From Verrucomicrobiota bacterium (lineage in GTDB: Bacteria; Verrucomicrobiota; Verrucomicrobiia; Opitutales; Opitutaceae): 44,916 bases of DNA. Position 1 is the first letter of the stretch. The number at the start of each line of letters is the position of its first letter. A program made the position numbers and the translations under genes. Where the stretch lies: contig JAFAAS010000057.1 in NCBI GenBank assembly GCA_023426435.1, forward strand, positions 1 through 44,916. Reading direction: 5' to 3'. Shown here in pieces: positions 23,522 to 32,009 of this stretch. Under the pieces are notes generated by a model. It was given only the letters and a program-made list of their open reading frames with translations. It did not search any database and was not told where the DNA came from.

Positions 23522-24313
23522 ATGCGTGAAACTGAGACACATCCTGCGATTGCGACGGCGGCACCGACGGCGGTTGAGGCGGAGTGGGGGGCGTTGATGC
23601 CGGAGGAGCAATGGACGGTGTTCATCTCGGGCACGGATGCGTTGGAGGCGGAAGGGATTTCGTTTTTGCTGGCGGGGGCGCTGGCGCTGGCGACTTACAC
23701 GGGACACTGGCGCAACACGAAGGACGTCGATGTGATTGTGAGCGCGGGCGATCGCGAGCGGGCGGTGGAGGCGTTGAAGCGGGCGGGGTTCGAGGATTAT
23801 TTCGAGCGGGAAGGTTACGATCGGAGTTGGATTTTTCGCGGGTGGAAGAACGGCGTGTTGTTCGATGTGATTTGGGCGTTGCCGAATCATCGGGTGGGAA
23901 TCGATGAAGCGTGGTTTCAGTTCGCGACGCCGTTGCGGTTGAAAGGCCGGAGTTTTCGCGCGGCGCCGGCGGAGGAGATCGTGCGGGTGAAGTTGTATGT
24001 GATGCAGCGCGAGCGCTGCGATTGGGTGGATGTGCTCAACGTGATGGCGGCGGCGGTGGAGCGGATCGAGTGGAAGCGGCTGGTGGAGAGGATGGGGCGG
24101 GATTTGCCGCTGCTGCATGGAGCGCTGGCGGTGTTTAACTGGCTGTGTGCGGGGCGGGCGCAGGCGTTGCCCGAATGGCTGCGGAGGCAGTTTGCGTTGA
24201 CGCGGATCGACGCGGAGGACCTCGCGGCGATGGAGGAGCGGCGCGTGCGGTTGTTCGATAGCCGGCCGTGGTTTGCGTTGCATCAGCCGGTGGATCGGCC
24301 GCTGGAGAGATAA
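23522..24313 (+). CDS. Nucleotidyltransferase-fold protein
   Basis: The product is 263 residues from the ATG at 23522, which has a GGAAAG ribosome-site candidate 3 bases upstream; longer in-frame starts from 23429 add only low-complexity residues. Residues 45-75 contain FLLAGALALATYTGHWRNTKDVDVIVS, the helix-strand pattern of minimal nucleotidyltransferases and AbiEii-like proteins, with the DxD pair at D68 and D70. The usual GG before the serine/alanine is AGA here, so catalysis is uncertain. The C-terminal half is helical (LLHGALAVFNWLCAG). No antitoxin partner is adjacent; the next gene is an isomerase on the same strand after a 31 bp gap containing a REP-like hairpin. It is probably a conserved cytoplasmic protein of unknown substrate. 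A toxin role is possible but unsupported. Confidence 0.8.
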   Translation: MRETETHPAIATAAPTAVEAEWGALMPEEQWTVFISGTDALEAEGISFLLAGALALATYTGHWRNTKDVDVIVSAGDRERAVEALKRAGFEDYFEREGYDRSWIFRGWKNGVLFDVIWALPNHRVGIDEAWFQFATPLRLKGRSFRAAPAEEIVRVKLYVMQRERCDWVDVLNVMAAAVERIEWKRLVERMGRDLPLLHGALAVFNWLCAGRAQALPEWLRRQFALTRIDAEDLAAMEERRVRLFDSRPWFALHQPVDRPLER

Positions 24314-24333
24314 GCCTGACGAGGACGTCGGTC
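24314..24333. repeat. Degenerate REP-like hairpin (CTGACG-AGGA-CGTCGG)
   Basis: A slightly diverged copy of the CCCGACG/CGTCGGG palindrome lies in the 31 bp gap between the nucleotidyltransferase-like gene and the isomerase gene, immediately after the first stop codon. Confidence 0.6.
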
Positions 24334-24344
24334 TCCGCCCCTTT

Positions 24345-25133
24345 ATGCAGATTGGAGCGATGAATCATCCCGGGGAGCCGCTCGCGTGCGAGCTGGCTTG
24401 GATGGCGGAAATGGGACTCGAGTTTGTGGATCTGACGCTCGAGCCGCCGGCGGCGGCGACGTGGCAATTACGGCCGGCGGAGGTGAGCGCGATGTTGCGC
24501 GATCACGGCCTCGGGGTGGTGGGCCACACGGCGTATTATCTGCCGATCGGGCATTCGTTCGAGAGCGTGCGGCGGGCGGCGATCGACGAGTTGAAGCGAG
24601 CGGTCGAGTTTTTTGCCAAGGTTGGGGCGAAATGGATGAACGTGCATCCGGATGGGCATGCGCCTTTTTTCGAGGAGCGGACGGTGGTGATGCGGAACGT
24701 GGATGCGTTGCGCGAGCTGGTGGAGTTTGCGCAGCCGCTTGGGGTGGGGATCATGCTCGAGAACGTGCCCGGGCGGTTCAACACGGGGTTGCAGTTGTCG
24801 CCGATTTTCGAAGCGGTGCCGCAACTTGGTTTGCACCTGGACATCGGGCACAGCCATCTCGGGGTGGAGCGGAACACGGCGACGGAGTTGATCACGCAGT
24901 TTGGCCGGCGGCTGGCGCACGTGCACGTGCACGACAATCGCGGCGGCATGGCGGACCTGCATCTGGCGGTGGGGATGGGAAACATCCAATTGGCGAAGCA
25001 CGTGCGCGAGCTGCGGAAGAGCGGTTACGATGCGACGATCACGCTCGAAGTGTTCGCGGCGGACCGGCATTTTCTGGCGTATAGCCGGGATCGGATACGC
25101 GAGATGTGGGAAGGGGCGGATGTGGAGGAGTGA
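24345..25133 (+). CDS. Sugar phosphate isomerase/epimerase (AP endonuclease 2-like TIM barrel)
   Basis: This 262-residue protein has the xylose isomerase-like TIM-barrel pattern. Metal-ligand segments are visible in order: VVGHTAYYLPIGH, WMNVHPDGH, IMLENVPG (glutamate), LHLDIGHSHL (aspartate and histidine), LAHVHVHDNRGG and TITLEVF (glutamate). These enzymes isomerise or epimerise keto-sugars and related polyols with divalent metals; the substrate is not evident. It starts at the ATG at 24345 (MQIGAMNHPG), a family-typical N-terminus. An ATG at 24360 with GGAG just upstream is an alternative. It follows the nucleotidyltransferase-like gene, separated only by a REP-like hairpin, and converges on the large sensor kinase gene. 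Confidence 0.88.
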   Translation: MQIGAMNHPGEPLACELAWMAEMGLEFVDLTLEPPAAATWQLRPAEVSAMLRDHGLGVVGHTAYYLPIGHSFESVRRAAIDELKRAVEFFAKVGAKWMNVHPDGHAPFFEERTVVMRNVDALRELVEFAQPLGVGIMLENVPGRFNTGLQLSPIFEAVPQLGLHLDIGHSHLGVERNTATELITQFGRRLAHVHVHDNRGGMADLHLAVGMGNIQLAKHVRELRKSGYDATITLEVFAADRHFLAYSRDRIREMWEGADVEE

Positions 25134-25173
25134 AACGGCGGAGGTGCGAGCAATCCGTGGCGAGAATCTGAAC

Positions 25174-25200
25174 GGCTCACCGGGGACGGTTCGCCCTACC
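25174..25200. repeat. REP-like hairpin overlapping the sensor-kinase stop codon
   Basis: GGCTCACC-GGGGAC-GGTTCGCC (imperfect stem) is followed by CTACC. The design matches 19140-19166. On the minus strand its GTAGGG tail supplies the TAG stop (25196-25198) of the kinase. It lies between two convergent genes, so it could act as a bidirectional terminator. Confidence 0.65.
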
Positions 25201-28200
25201 CTGCGGGCACGGTGCGGCGGGAGGCGGTGGATTTGGGTTCGGCGGGGAGGGGGAAGGCGCGGGCGGTGCTGGAGGGTTCGGACGGAGTGACGGGCAGCTC
25301 GAGAGTGAAGGTGGCGCCCTGGCCGGGCCCGGGGCTTTCGGCGATGAGCGAGCCGTTCATTTCGCGCGCGGCGAGAATGCTCGAGTGGAGGCCGAAGCCG
25401 TGGCCGTGGGGACGCGTGGTGAAACCATGCGTGAAAATGCGCGTGAGATTTTCCGGCGGAATGCCGATGCCGTTGTCGCGAACGATGAGGCGCACGCGAT
25501 CGGGTGGGGCGTCTTCGATGCGCAACATGATGGTTTTGCCCTCGGGCGCGGGATGGTCGTCGCAGGCGTGTTTCGCATTGCGGATGAGGTTGGTAAGGAT
25601 CTGCAGGACCTTGCCTTTTTCGACGGTGATCGCGGGAACGGGCTGGTAATCGCAGACGACGTTGACCTCGTGGCGAGAGAGCGAGGCTTCGTTCATGTGG
25701 AGGGCGTCGGCGAAGAGCGATTCGGGCGTGAGCGTTTCGACGACGCCGGCGGTGGTGGCGTAGCTCTGCTGCATCGCGACGATCTCCTTGATGTGATCGA
25801 TGCTGCGCTGCATGCCGGCGATTTCGCGGGTGAGCCAGTCCTGGTGGCGGCGGGCGTTGTCGGCGAGCATGGCGAGAAGATCGGGGACGAGCTTGCCCTT
25901 GGGATCTTCGGTGAGGAAGCGGCCGAGGTCGCCGGAGTGCTCGTGGAGCAGTGCGGACACTTTCACGAGGAGATCGGTTTTCGACTCGCGGACGCCGTCG
26001 GCGAGAATGTTGCAGGAGACATTGAGGCCGTTGAGCACGTTGCCGACATTGTGGAGGACGCCGGTGGCGACCTCGGCCATGCCCGCGATGCGCGAGGTGG
26101 CGACGAGGTTTTTGTAGGTGGCGGCGAGTTCTTCCTCGGCGTGTTTGCGCGGCGTAATGTCTTCGAGGATACCGATCTCCTGGATGACGCGATCGCGGTC
26201 GTCGCGGATGACGGCGAAGGACATCGAAGTCCAGACGGTGCGGCCGTCGGAGAGGACGAGGCGGACCTCGAGATTGTAGCTGTCGCTTTGGCCGGATTCG
26301 ATGAGCCGGTTCAGGTCGACGACGCGATGTTTGTCGTCGGGGTGGACGAGTTGCAGGAGCAGTTCGCGGTCCATCGACGTATCGGCGGCGAGTCCGACGA
26401 TGCGGCGAAAAGTCGTGTTGAAGTGGTAGGTCGGGCCGAGGTCGGAACGTCGCCAGGAGATGCCGACCGGCGCGTGTTCGAAGATGAGCCGGAAGAGCGA
26501 TTCGCGTTGTTGGAGCTCGCGATTGGAGTGGGAGAGCTCGGCGGTGCGGGCGTCGACGCGGCGTTCGAGGTCGGTGTTGAGCGAGCGGTAGCGTTCTTCG
26601 CTGGCGCGCAGCTCGCGGGTGCGTTCGCCGACGAGGCGTTCGAGGCGGTCGTTTTCGCGGCGTTGGAGGTAGGAGGAGAGCCACGCGGCGAAGGCGAAGA
26701 GCCCGATTGCGGTGGCGACGTAAACGGCCCACGCGAGCTTGGTGCGGAACCACGGCGGACGAATGGTGAAGGCGAGACGAGCCTCCTCGCCGATGACCTC
26801 GGAGCCGGCTTTCGGGCGAACGCGGAAGACGTAATTGCCTTCCTTCAGGCGATTGAACGAAGCGGAGCCGACGGTGCCGGTGGAGACCCACGGGGTGCCC
26901 GCGCCTTCGAGCATGACATCGAACGTGATCGATGAGCCGAAGGGACTCGCGGGCGCGGCGAAGCGGATGACGACGGAGTTGTCGACGTAGTCGATCGGTT
27001 CGAGTGCGCGGGGAGGAGCGAAGTGCCAGCGGCCGCTGGCGGGAAATTCGACGGAAGTGATCTGCGCCTTCAGCGGCTGGCGTGGAGGCGGAGTCATGCG
27101 CGGGTCGAAGCGCGCGAGACGCTGACGCTCGAAAAGCCAGACGATGCCGTTGTCCTCGATCGTGTATTCGGTGGGCGAGATGCCGACGGACAGGGAAGTT
27201 ATTTTCGGCGCGCCGGACGTTTGTTCGAGGATGTGAACGAGACCGTTGGCCGTATACCAGATGCGGCCGGAAGGATCGCGCGCGGCGCGGCCGTCGGGGC
27301 GCGCGTTGGCGGGGAAGAGATCGGACAATTCGCGATCGTCGACAAAGCGGCGGGTGGGGTTGTCGAAACGGGAGATGCGATTGCCGGCGTAGAGACGCAC
27401 GATGCCGTCGATCTCGTAGATGGAGACCCAGCCCTCGGCGACGCCGTGGTCGGGCCCGAGGATTTCGAAAGACGCGGGCTCGGCGCCGGGGTCGAAGCGC
27501 CCGACGCGGCTGGTGCCCAGTTCGAGCCACACGACGCCGGATGTGTCGATGACGGCGTTGTAGTTGTCGCCCAAGCCGGGCACGGGCGTGCGTTGCACGG
27601 AGAAGCCGTTGTCGGCGGGTTGCAGGAAACCGTATTCGCCGCGGGCGACGTAGGGAATGCCGCGCGGCGTGGTGCGGCCGGTGCCGACGCGGGCGTTGAC
27701 GATGCCCGGAGCGACGAGCCGCCAGCCGGTGGGTTCGCGCAAGTAGATGCCGGCGTCGTTGCTGGCGAAGAGCTGGCCGTCGACATCGGTGAGCGTGAAG
27801 AGAAAGCGGCCCGGCGGGGAGTCTTCGTCGAAACGCTCGAGCCGCTGGGAGGCGTCATACACGCCGTGGAGAGCGCGACCATCGGCGAGGAGCCAGAGCT
27901 CGCCCTGGTGGCGGAGCGGTTTTGCGTAAGCGAGTCCGCTGGCGACGACGGGTTCGAAATGGGAGAGCGGCGAAGGGAATTGCACGCGAGCGACGCCCTC
28001 GTTGAGAAGTGCCCAGATCACGCCATCGGCGGAGTAGATCAGGCGTCGGACGCGGGCGAGACGGTGGTCGAGCGAGCGGTCGAAGAAGACGATGCCGAGA
28101 GTATCGACGGCGGCGGCGAACAAACCGTCGCCGGCGGCGCAGAGGCCGGTGATGCGATGACCGGGGCCGAGGAGGGGAGAAGCGCCGAACGGTTGAAACG

Positions 28201-29038
28201 TGCGGCCGTCGAAAATCTTCAGTCCTTCGAAGCTGGTGCCGGCGAGAAGTTTGCCGGGCTCGAAGGGGAGCGTGCAGGTGACGGCTTCGCTCACCAACAC
28301 GTTATCCGAGGAGAGACGTTCGAGCGCGGCCTCGCCGGGTGCGAGCCGGAAGAGGGCGCCGCCGGATTGATCGCTGATGAAGACGTCATCGCCGAGCTCG
28401 AAGATGTGCTCGATGGCGGTGGACGCGCGGGTGGCGAGGCGCGGGGTGTCGCCGGGGCGCCAGGCGACGACCGAACCGCTGCCGCTGAACCAGAACCAAT
28501 CGCGCTTGAGCGTATCGACCCACGCGAGCGTGACGTTTCCGACCTCGGCGTCGGGAGGAACATCCGCGGCGTGCACGAGATGCCAGCGGGCGTCGGAGCC
28601 CAGTGCGACTTCGGCGAAACCCCCGCGGATGCCGGTGTAGATTTTGCCCTCGGGATCGATGGCGACTTGGGGTGCGATGAATTCGGAGCCCTCGACGCCG
28701 CGATGAACTTCCCAGCGCAAGCCGTCGCCGAAGGCGATTTCGCGGAGCGAGACGGCGAGGATGCGGCCATCGGGAAGAAGATGCAGGTCGGTGGGAGGCT
28801 CGCTGAGTCCCATGGATTCGGAGCCCAGCACGACGAAGGACGGTGCGCCGGTTTCGACGACACCTGCGGGAGCGGCGGGCATGCCGTTGAGGTTGATCGT
28901 GAAACAGGCGATCGCGGCGGCGGCGAGGCCGACGACGATGCGCATGCAACCGGAGCGAGAACGCCGGGGGTCGAACGACGGTGGGGCCACGGTGGAGGAA
29001 AGGGAGGAAACGCTTACCTGATGATCGACGGGCGACAT
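25196..29038 (-). CDS. Large sensor histidine kinase with beta-propeller, Y_Y_Y, PAS and HATPase domains
   Basis: This is a 1280-residue protein. A hydrophobic N-terminal segment at about 32-46 (MRIVVGLAAAAIACF) is a signal anchor; an ATG at 28945 would start there. Residues 55-665 form a periplasmic beta-propeller-like region (Reg_prop style), followed by a Y_Y_Y domain (about 670-762), one membrane helix at 767-790 (LAWAVYVATAIGLFAFAAWL), a coiled coil and a PAS domain near 846-960. The H-box is atypical, GVLHNVGNVLNGLN, with H996 as likely phosphoacceptor. The HATPase domain has LTNLIRNAKHA, DNGIGIP and GHGFGLH. No receiver or DNA-binding domain is fused and no regulator gene is adjacent, so its partner is elsewhere. 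Such sensors often respond to polysaccharide fragments, but that is family knowledge only. The stop codon lies in a REP-like palindrome. Confidence 0.88.
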   Translation of the reverse strand: MSPVDHQVSVSSLSSTVAPPSFDPRRSRSGCMRIVVGLAAAAIACFTINLNGMPAAPAGVVETGAPSFVVLGSESMGLSEPPTDLHLLPDGRILAVSLREIAFGDGLRWEVHRGVEGSEFIAPQVAIDPEGKIYTGIRGGFAEVALGSDARWHLVHAADVPPDAEVGNVTLAWVDTLKRDWFWFSGSGSVVAWRPGDTPRLATRASTAIEHIFELGDDVFISDQSGGALFRLAPGEAALERLSSDNVLVSEAVTCTLPFEPGKLLAGTSFEGLKIFDGRTFQPFGASPLLGPGHRITGLCAAGDGLFAAAVDTLGIVFFDRSLDHRLARVRRLIYSADGVIWALLNEGVARVQFPSPLSHFEPVVASGLAYAKPLRHQGELWLLADGRALHGVYDASQRLERFDEDSPPGRFLFTLTDVDGQLFASNDAGIYLREPTGWRLVAPGIVNARVGTGRTTPRGIPYVARGEYGFLQPADNGFSVQRTPVPGLGDNYNAVIDTSGVVWLELGTSRVGRFDPGAEPASFEILGPDHGVAEGWVSIYEIDGIVRLYAGNRISRFDNPTRRFVDDRELSDLFPANARPDGRAARDPSGRIWYTANGLVHILEQTSGAPKITSLSVGISPTEYTIEDNGIVWLFERQRLARFDPRMTPPPRQPLKAQITSVEFPASGRWHFAPPRALEPIDYVDNSVVIRFAAPASPFGSSITFDVMLEGAGTPWVSTGTVGSASFNRLKEGNYVFRVRPKAGSEVIGEEARLAFTIRPPWFRTKLAWAVYVATAIGLFAFAAWLSSYLQRRENDRLERLVGERTRELRASEERYRSLNTDLERRVDARTAELSHSNRELQQRESLFRLIFEHAPVGISWRRSDLGPTYHFNTTFRRIVGLAADTSMDRELLLQLVHPDDKHRVVDLNRLIESGQSDSYNLEVRLVLSDGRTVWTSMSFAVIRDDRDRVIQEIGILEDITPRKHAEEELAATYKNLVATSRIAGMAEVATGVLHNVGNVLNGLNVSCNILADGVRESKTDLLVKVSALLHEHSGDLGRFLTEDPKGKLVPDLLAMLADNARRHQDWLTREIAGMQRSIDHIKEIVAMQQSYATTAGVVETLTPESLFADALHMNEASLSRHEVNVVCDYQPVPAITVEKGKVLQILTNLIRNAKHACDDHPAPEGKTIMLRIEDAPPDRVRLIVRDNGIGIPPENLTRIFTHGFTTRPHGHGFGLHSSILAAREMNGSLIAESPGPGQGATFTLELPVTPSEPSSTARAFPLPAEPKSTASRRTVPAG

Positions 29039-29146
29039 GGAATCTTGAATGGAGAGTGTCGGGCGCGAGGCGGTGGGGACGGGTGCAATGGACGCTTGCG
29101 GTGGCGGAGGTGTCGGGCGAGCGTCGCGGCCATCAATGTTTCGAAC

Positions 29147-31198
29147 GTGAGCGTGTCAGCCCCACAGAAAGTTTATTCGCACGAACCCATTTGGGATTCC
29201 TCCCGCTGGCTGCCGACCACGCGCGACGAGATTGAAGCGCGCGGATGGGACTACGTGGACGTGGTCCTGGTGAGTGGCGATGCGTATGTGGATCATCCTT
29301 CGTTTGGAACGGCAGTGGTCGGGCGTATCATGGAGCACGCGGGTTTTCGCGTCGCGATTTTGCCGCAGCCGAACTGGAGGGATGATTTACGCGATTTTAA
29401 GAAGCTCGGGGTGCCGCGGATGTTTTTCGGGGTCACGGCCGGGTGCATGGATTCGATGGTGAACCGCTACACGGCGGCGAAGAAGCTGCGTAGTGAAGAT
29501 GCTTATACGCCCGGCGGAGAGCATGGGTTTCGGCCGGACTATGCGAGCACGGTTTACGCGAAGATTCTGAAGCAGCTTTATCCGGATGTGCCGGTGCTGC
29601 TTGGCGGGATCGAGGCGAGTCTGCGGCGGGTGACGCATTACGATTATTGGTCGGATCAGTTGATGCCGGGGATTTTGGAGAGCAGCGGCGCGGATTTGCT
29701 GGTGTATGGAATGGGCGAGTTGCCGCTGCGGGAGATCCTGCGGTTGTTGAAGGCGGGCGTGCCCTTTTCGTCGCTGAAGACGATTCCGCAGACGGCGGTG
29801 ATGATCGGTGCGGACGAGGCGTTGCCGAAGAACCGGCACTGGGACGATTTTACGCTGCACTCGCACGAGGCGTGTCTGGAGGATCGCGCGCGTTACTCGG
29901 AGAATTTCAAGAACATCGAGACGGAGTCGAATCGCGTGAAGGCGCGGCGGCTGTTGCAGCCGGTGGGCGACCGGACGCTGGTGGTGAATCCGCCGTATCC
30001 GACGATGAGCGAGGAGCAGATCGATCAGAGCTTCGATCTGCCTTATACGCGATTGCCGCATCCGAAGTATCGGAAGCGCGGGCCGATTCCGGCGTATGAG
30101 ATGATCAAGCACTCGATCAACATGCACCGCGGGTGTTTTGGCGGGTGCAGCTTTTGCACGATCTCGGCGCATCAAGGAAAGTTTGTGGCGAGCCGGAGCA
30201 AGGCGTCGATTTTGCGGGAGGTGGAGCAGGTGAAGCAGATGCCGGATTTCCGCGGCACGATCACCGATCTCGGCGGGCCCTCGGCGAACATGTATAAGAT
30301 GAAGGGCAAGCAGCAGTGGATTTGCGACGAGTGCGTGCGGCCGAGCTGCATCTGGCCGGATGTATGTCGAAATCTGGATACGGACCACACGGCGCTGCTG
30401 GACGTTTACGAATCGGTGCGCGAGACGCCCGGGGTGAAGCATGCGTTTGTGACGAGCGGGATTCGTTACGATCTGTTTCTGCACGACAAGGGTGCGACGC
30501 CGGAGGTGAAGGCGAGTCATGAGCGGTATATTGAAGAGCTGGCGGCGCATCATGTGTCGGGCCGGTTGAAAGTGGCGCCGGAGCACACGAGCGATCACGT
30601 GTTGCGCGTGATGCGGAAGCCGACGTTCAACTTGTTCTACAAGTTCAAGGAGAAGTTCGATCGCGCGGCGAAGAAGGCGGGGAAGGAGAAGACGCAGATC
30701 ATCCCGTATTTCATCTCGTCGCATCCGGGATCGCGCCCGGAGGACATGGCGGAATTGGCGCTGAAGACGAAGGATTTGGGTTTTCGGCTGGAGCAGGTGC
30801 AGGATTTCACGCCGACCCCGATGACGGTCGCGACGGAGATTTATGCGACGGGCGTGCACCCGTATGATCAGAAGCCGGTGAGCGTGGCGCGGACGCCGGA
30901 GGAGAAGCAGGAGCAGCGGAGTTTCTTCTTCTGGTATCGGCCGGAGATGAAGGCTGTATTGAGAAAGTCGATGCAGCGGCTCGGGCTCGGGGAGATGGCG
31001 GCGCGGTTGTTGGACGAAAAGAAGAAGACGGTCGATGTGACGCCGCCGCCGCATATCGCGCCGTGTGGAATGAAGGTGGCGGACGTGGCGGCGCAGTCGG
31101 GGGTGCGGTTGGAAGCGGCGCGGCGCGGGGCGAAGAAGCCGATGAAGGCGGAGGTGGACGAGTTGTTGAAGGGGGCGGGGGTGCGGGTGAAGGAGTGA
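29147..31198 (+). CDS. ygiQ: YgiQ-family radical SAM protein
   Basis: The product is about 683 residues. The frame is open for a long way upstream, but homology-like sequence starts only at SAPQKVYSHEPIWDSSRWLPTTRDE. The best starts are therefore GTG at 29147 or 29153; no ATG is available. The N-terminal domain has WDYVDVVLVSGDAYVDHPSFGTAVVGR. The central radical SAM core has HRGCFGGCSFCTISAHQG, with Cys330, Cys334 and Cys337 as CxxxCxxC ligands of the [4Fe-4S] cluster. The C-terminal part has RLKVAPEHTSDHVLRVMRKP, FISSHPGSRPEDM and VQDFTPTPMTVATEIYATGVHP. The biochemical role of YgiQ proteins is poorly known. It is divergent from the sensor kinase gene. A REP-like hairpin follows 18 bp after the stop. 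Confidence 0.92.
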   Translation: MSVSAPQKVYSHEPIWDSSRWLPTTRDEIEARGWDYVDVVLVSGDAYVDHPSFGTAVVGRIMEHAGFRVAILPQPNWRDDLRDFKKLGVPRMFFGVTAGCMDSMVNRYTAAKKLRSEDAYTPGGEHGFRPDYASTVYAKILKQLYPDVPVLLGGIEASLRRVTHYDYWSDQLMPGILESSGADLLVYGMGELPLREILRLLKAGVPFSSLKTIPQTAVMIGADEALPKNRHWDDFTLHSHEACLEDRARYSENFKNIETESNRVKARRLLQPVGDRTLVVNPPYPTMSEEQIDQSFDLPYTRLPHPKYRKRGPIPAYEMIKHSINMHRGCFGGCSFCTISAHQGKFVASRSKASILREVEQVKQMPDFRGTITDLGGPSANMYKMKGKQQWICDECVRPSCIWPDVCRNLDTDHTALLDVYESVRETPGVKHAFVTSGIRYDLFLHDKGATPEVKASHERYIEELAAHHVSGRLKVAPEHTSDHVLRVMRKPTFNLFYKFKEKFDRAAKKAGKEKTQIIPYFISSHPGSRPEDMAELALKTKDLGFRLEQVQDFTPTPMTVATEIYATGVHPYDQKPVSVARTPEEKQEQRSFFFWYRPEMKAVLRKSMQRLGLGEMAARLLDEKKKTVDVTPPPHIAPCGMKVADVAAQSGVRLEAARRGAKKPMKAEVDELLKGAGVRVKE

Positions 31199-31216
31199 TG
31201 GGGGGGAAGCGGGTGG

Positions 31217-31238
31217 AGCCCGACGTCCTCGTCGGGCT
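31217..31238. repeat. REP-like hairpin (AGCCCGACG-TCCT-CGTCGGGCT)
   Basis: A perfect 9 bp stem with a 4-base loop, 18 bp after the ygiQ stop. It lies in inverted orientation relative to the two palindromes that immediately flank the RAYT gene, judging by the GGTGG/CCACC flanks. Confidence 0.8.
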
Positions 31239-31282
31239 TGGGGGGAACGAGTGGAAAGCGAGGCAGCCGTTTTTTGTGGGTT

Positions 31283-31441
31283 TAGAGCACATTAAATAAT
31301 GTCATGGCCGTTGGCCGAATCGGAAAACCCGATTTGAACCACGAAGGCACCGAGCACACAGAGAAAGGCCACGGGATCTCTCCGTGCCTTTGTGCCTCTG
31401 TGGTTCACCTTAAGGGCTATAGTTTTTCTGAAAACGCTCTA
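31283..31441 (+). repeat. MITE-like interspersed element, copy C
   Basis: This is the most complete copy, 159 bp, bounded by the inverted hexamer TAGAGC...GCTCTA. The inner sequence is an imperfect hairpin (GAACCACGAAGGCACCGAG ... GTGCCTCTGTGGTTCACC). Near the ends are GGCCGTTGGCCGAA and TTTTTCTGAAAACG. It has no coding capacity, so if mobile it would need a transposase in trans. Confidence 0.88.
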
Positions 31442-31463
31442 GAGAGGGGGCGGACGTTTTGAA

Positions 31464-31486
31464 AACCCGACGGGGGACGTCGGGTT
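31464..31486. repeat. REP-like hairpin 5' of RAYT (AACCCGACG-GGGGA-CGTCGGGTT)
   Basis: A perfect 9 bp stem followed by CCACC, 39 bp upstream of the RAYT start codon. It has the same orientation and almost the same sequence as the palindrome at 32012-32033 on the other side of the gene. Confidence 0.85.
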
Positions 31487-31525
31487 CCACCTTGATTACG
31501 ACGCCTGTGGTAGAACAATCGGCGG

Positions 31526-31963
31526 GTGAAGGAGTTTCCGCGACGGTTGCAGCACGGAGTTCCGGGATGGGTGAAAAGCGGGGCGGTGTTTCACATCCGG
31601 GTGCGTGTGGCGAAAGAGCAGGCGGTGCCGCTCACGGATCCCAACGTCGGCGAAGGGTTATTGGCGGCGGCGCGTGACTATCATGAACGCGGCGTGTGGA
31701 ATTGCCGACTGATTCTACTGATGCCCGATCACTTGCACGGACTGGTGGGGTTTCCGGCGGATACGGCGATGACGAAGGCGGTCGGCACGTGGAAGCGTTA
31801 TGCGAACCGGGCTTTCGGAGTGAAGTGGCAGGCGAATTTTTTCGATCACCGGATCCGGAGCGACGAGGAACTCACCGACAAGTGGGCTTATATTCTGAGG
31901 AATCCGGTCGTGAAGGATTTGTGTGCGGAGGAGCAGGCGTGGCGGTGGAAGTGGCAGGGGTGA
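31526..31963 (+). CDS. REP-associated tyrosine transposase (RAYT, Y1/HUH type)
   Basis: The product is 145 residues with a GTG start. The Y1 transposase (IS200-like) pattern is clear. There is a beta strand with FHIRVRV, the HUH metal motif in LLMPDHLHGLVG (histidines of DHLH), and a helix with FFDHRIRSDEELTDKWAYILRNPVVKDL, whose tyrosine (WAYILRNPV) is the expected nucleophile. RAYTs are single-copy, domesticated relatives of IS200/IS605 transposases that act on REP palindromes by cutting and joining single-stranded DNA. The gene is framed by near-identical palindromes at 31464-31486 and 32012-32033, and related palindromes occur across the window, which supports this assignment over an ordinary insertion sequence. 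No tnpB partner or long terminal repeats are present. Confidence 0.92.
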   Translation: MKEFPRRLQHGVPGWVKSGAVFHIRVRVAKEQAVPLTDPNVGEGLLAAARDYHERGVWNCRLILLMPDHLHGLVGFPADTAMTKAVGTWKRYANRAFGVKWQANFFDHRIRSDEELTDKWAYILRNPVVKDLCAEEQAWRWKWQG

Positions 31964-32009
31964 GGAGTTCGCCGTCGGTTCGGAAGCGGCTGTAGAAAGG
32001 GGGAGCGTA

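Larger units (their letters stand above)
31199..31525. other. Repeat-filled gap between ygiQ and the RAYT gene
   Basis: These 327 bases contain no gene. In order they hold a REP-like hairpin (31217-31238), MITE-like copy C (31283-31441) and a second REP-like hairpin in the opposite orientation (31464-31486), then about 40 bases upstream of the transposase GTG. Confidence 0.7.

Noticed and set aside
23522..24313. AbiEii-type toxin of a toxin-antitoxin or phage-defence pair
   Set aside because: No antitoxin-like gene is adjacent and the catalytic GG/GS motif is altered. Only the nucleotidyltransferase-like fold can be supported.
24468..27530. 1020-codon minus-strand open frame
   Set aside because: It is Arg/Pro/His-rich, runs through two real genes in another frame and has no recognisable domain.
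27023..29146. Long in-frame extension upstream of ygiQ
   Set aside because: The frame is open because it is antisense to the sensor kinase. Family similarity begins only near 29147-29162.
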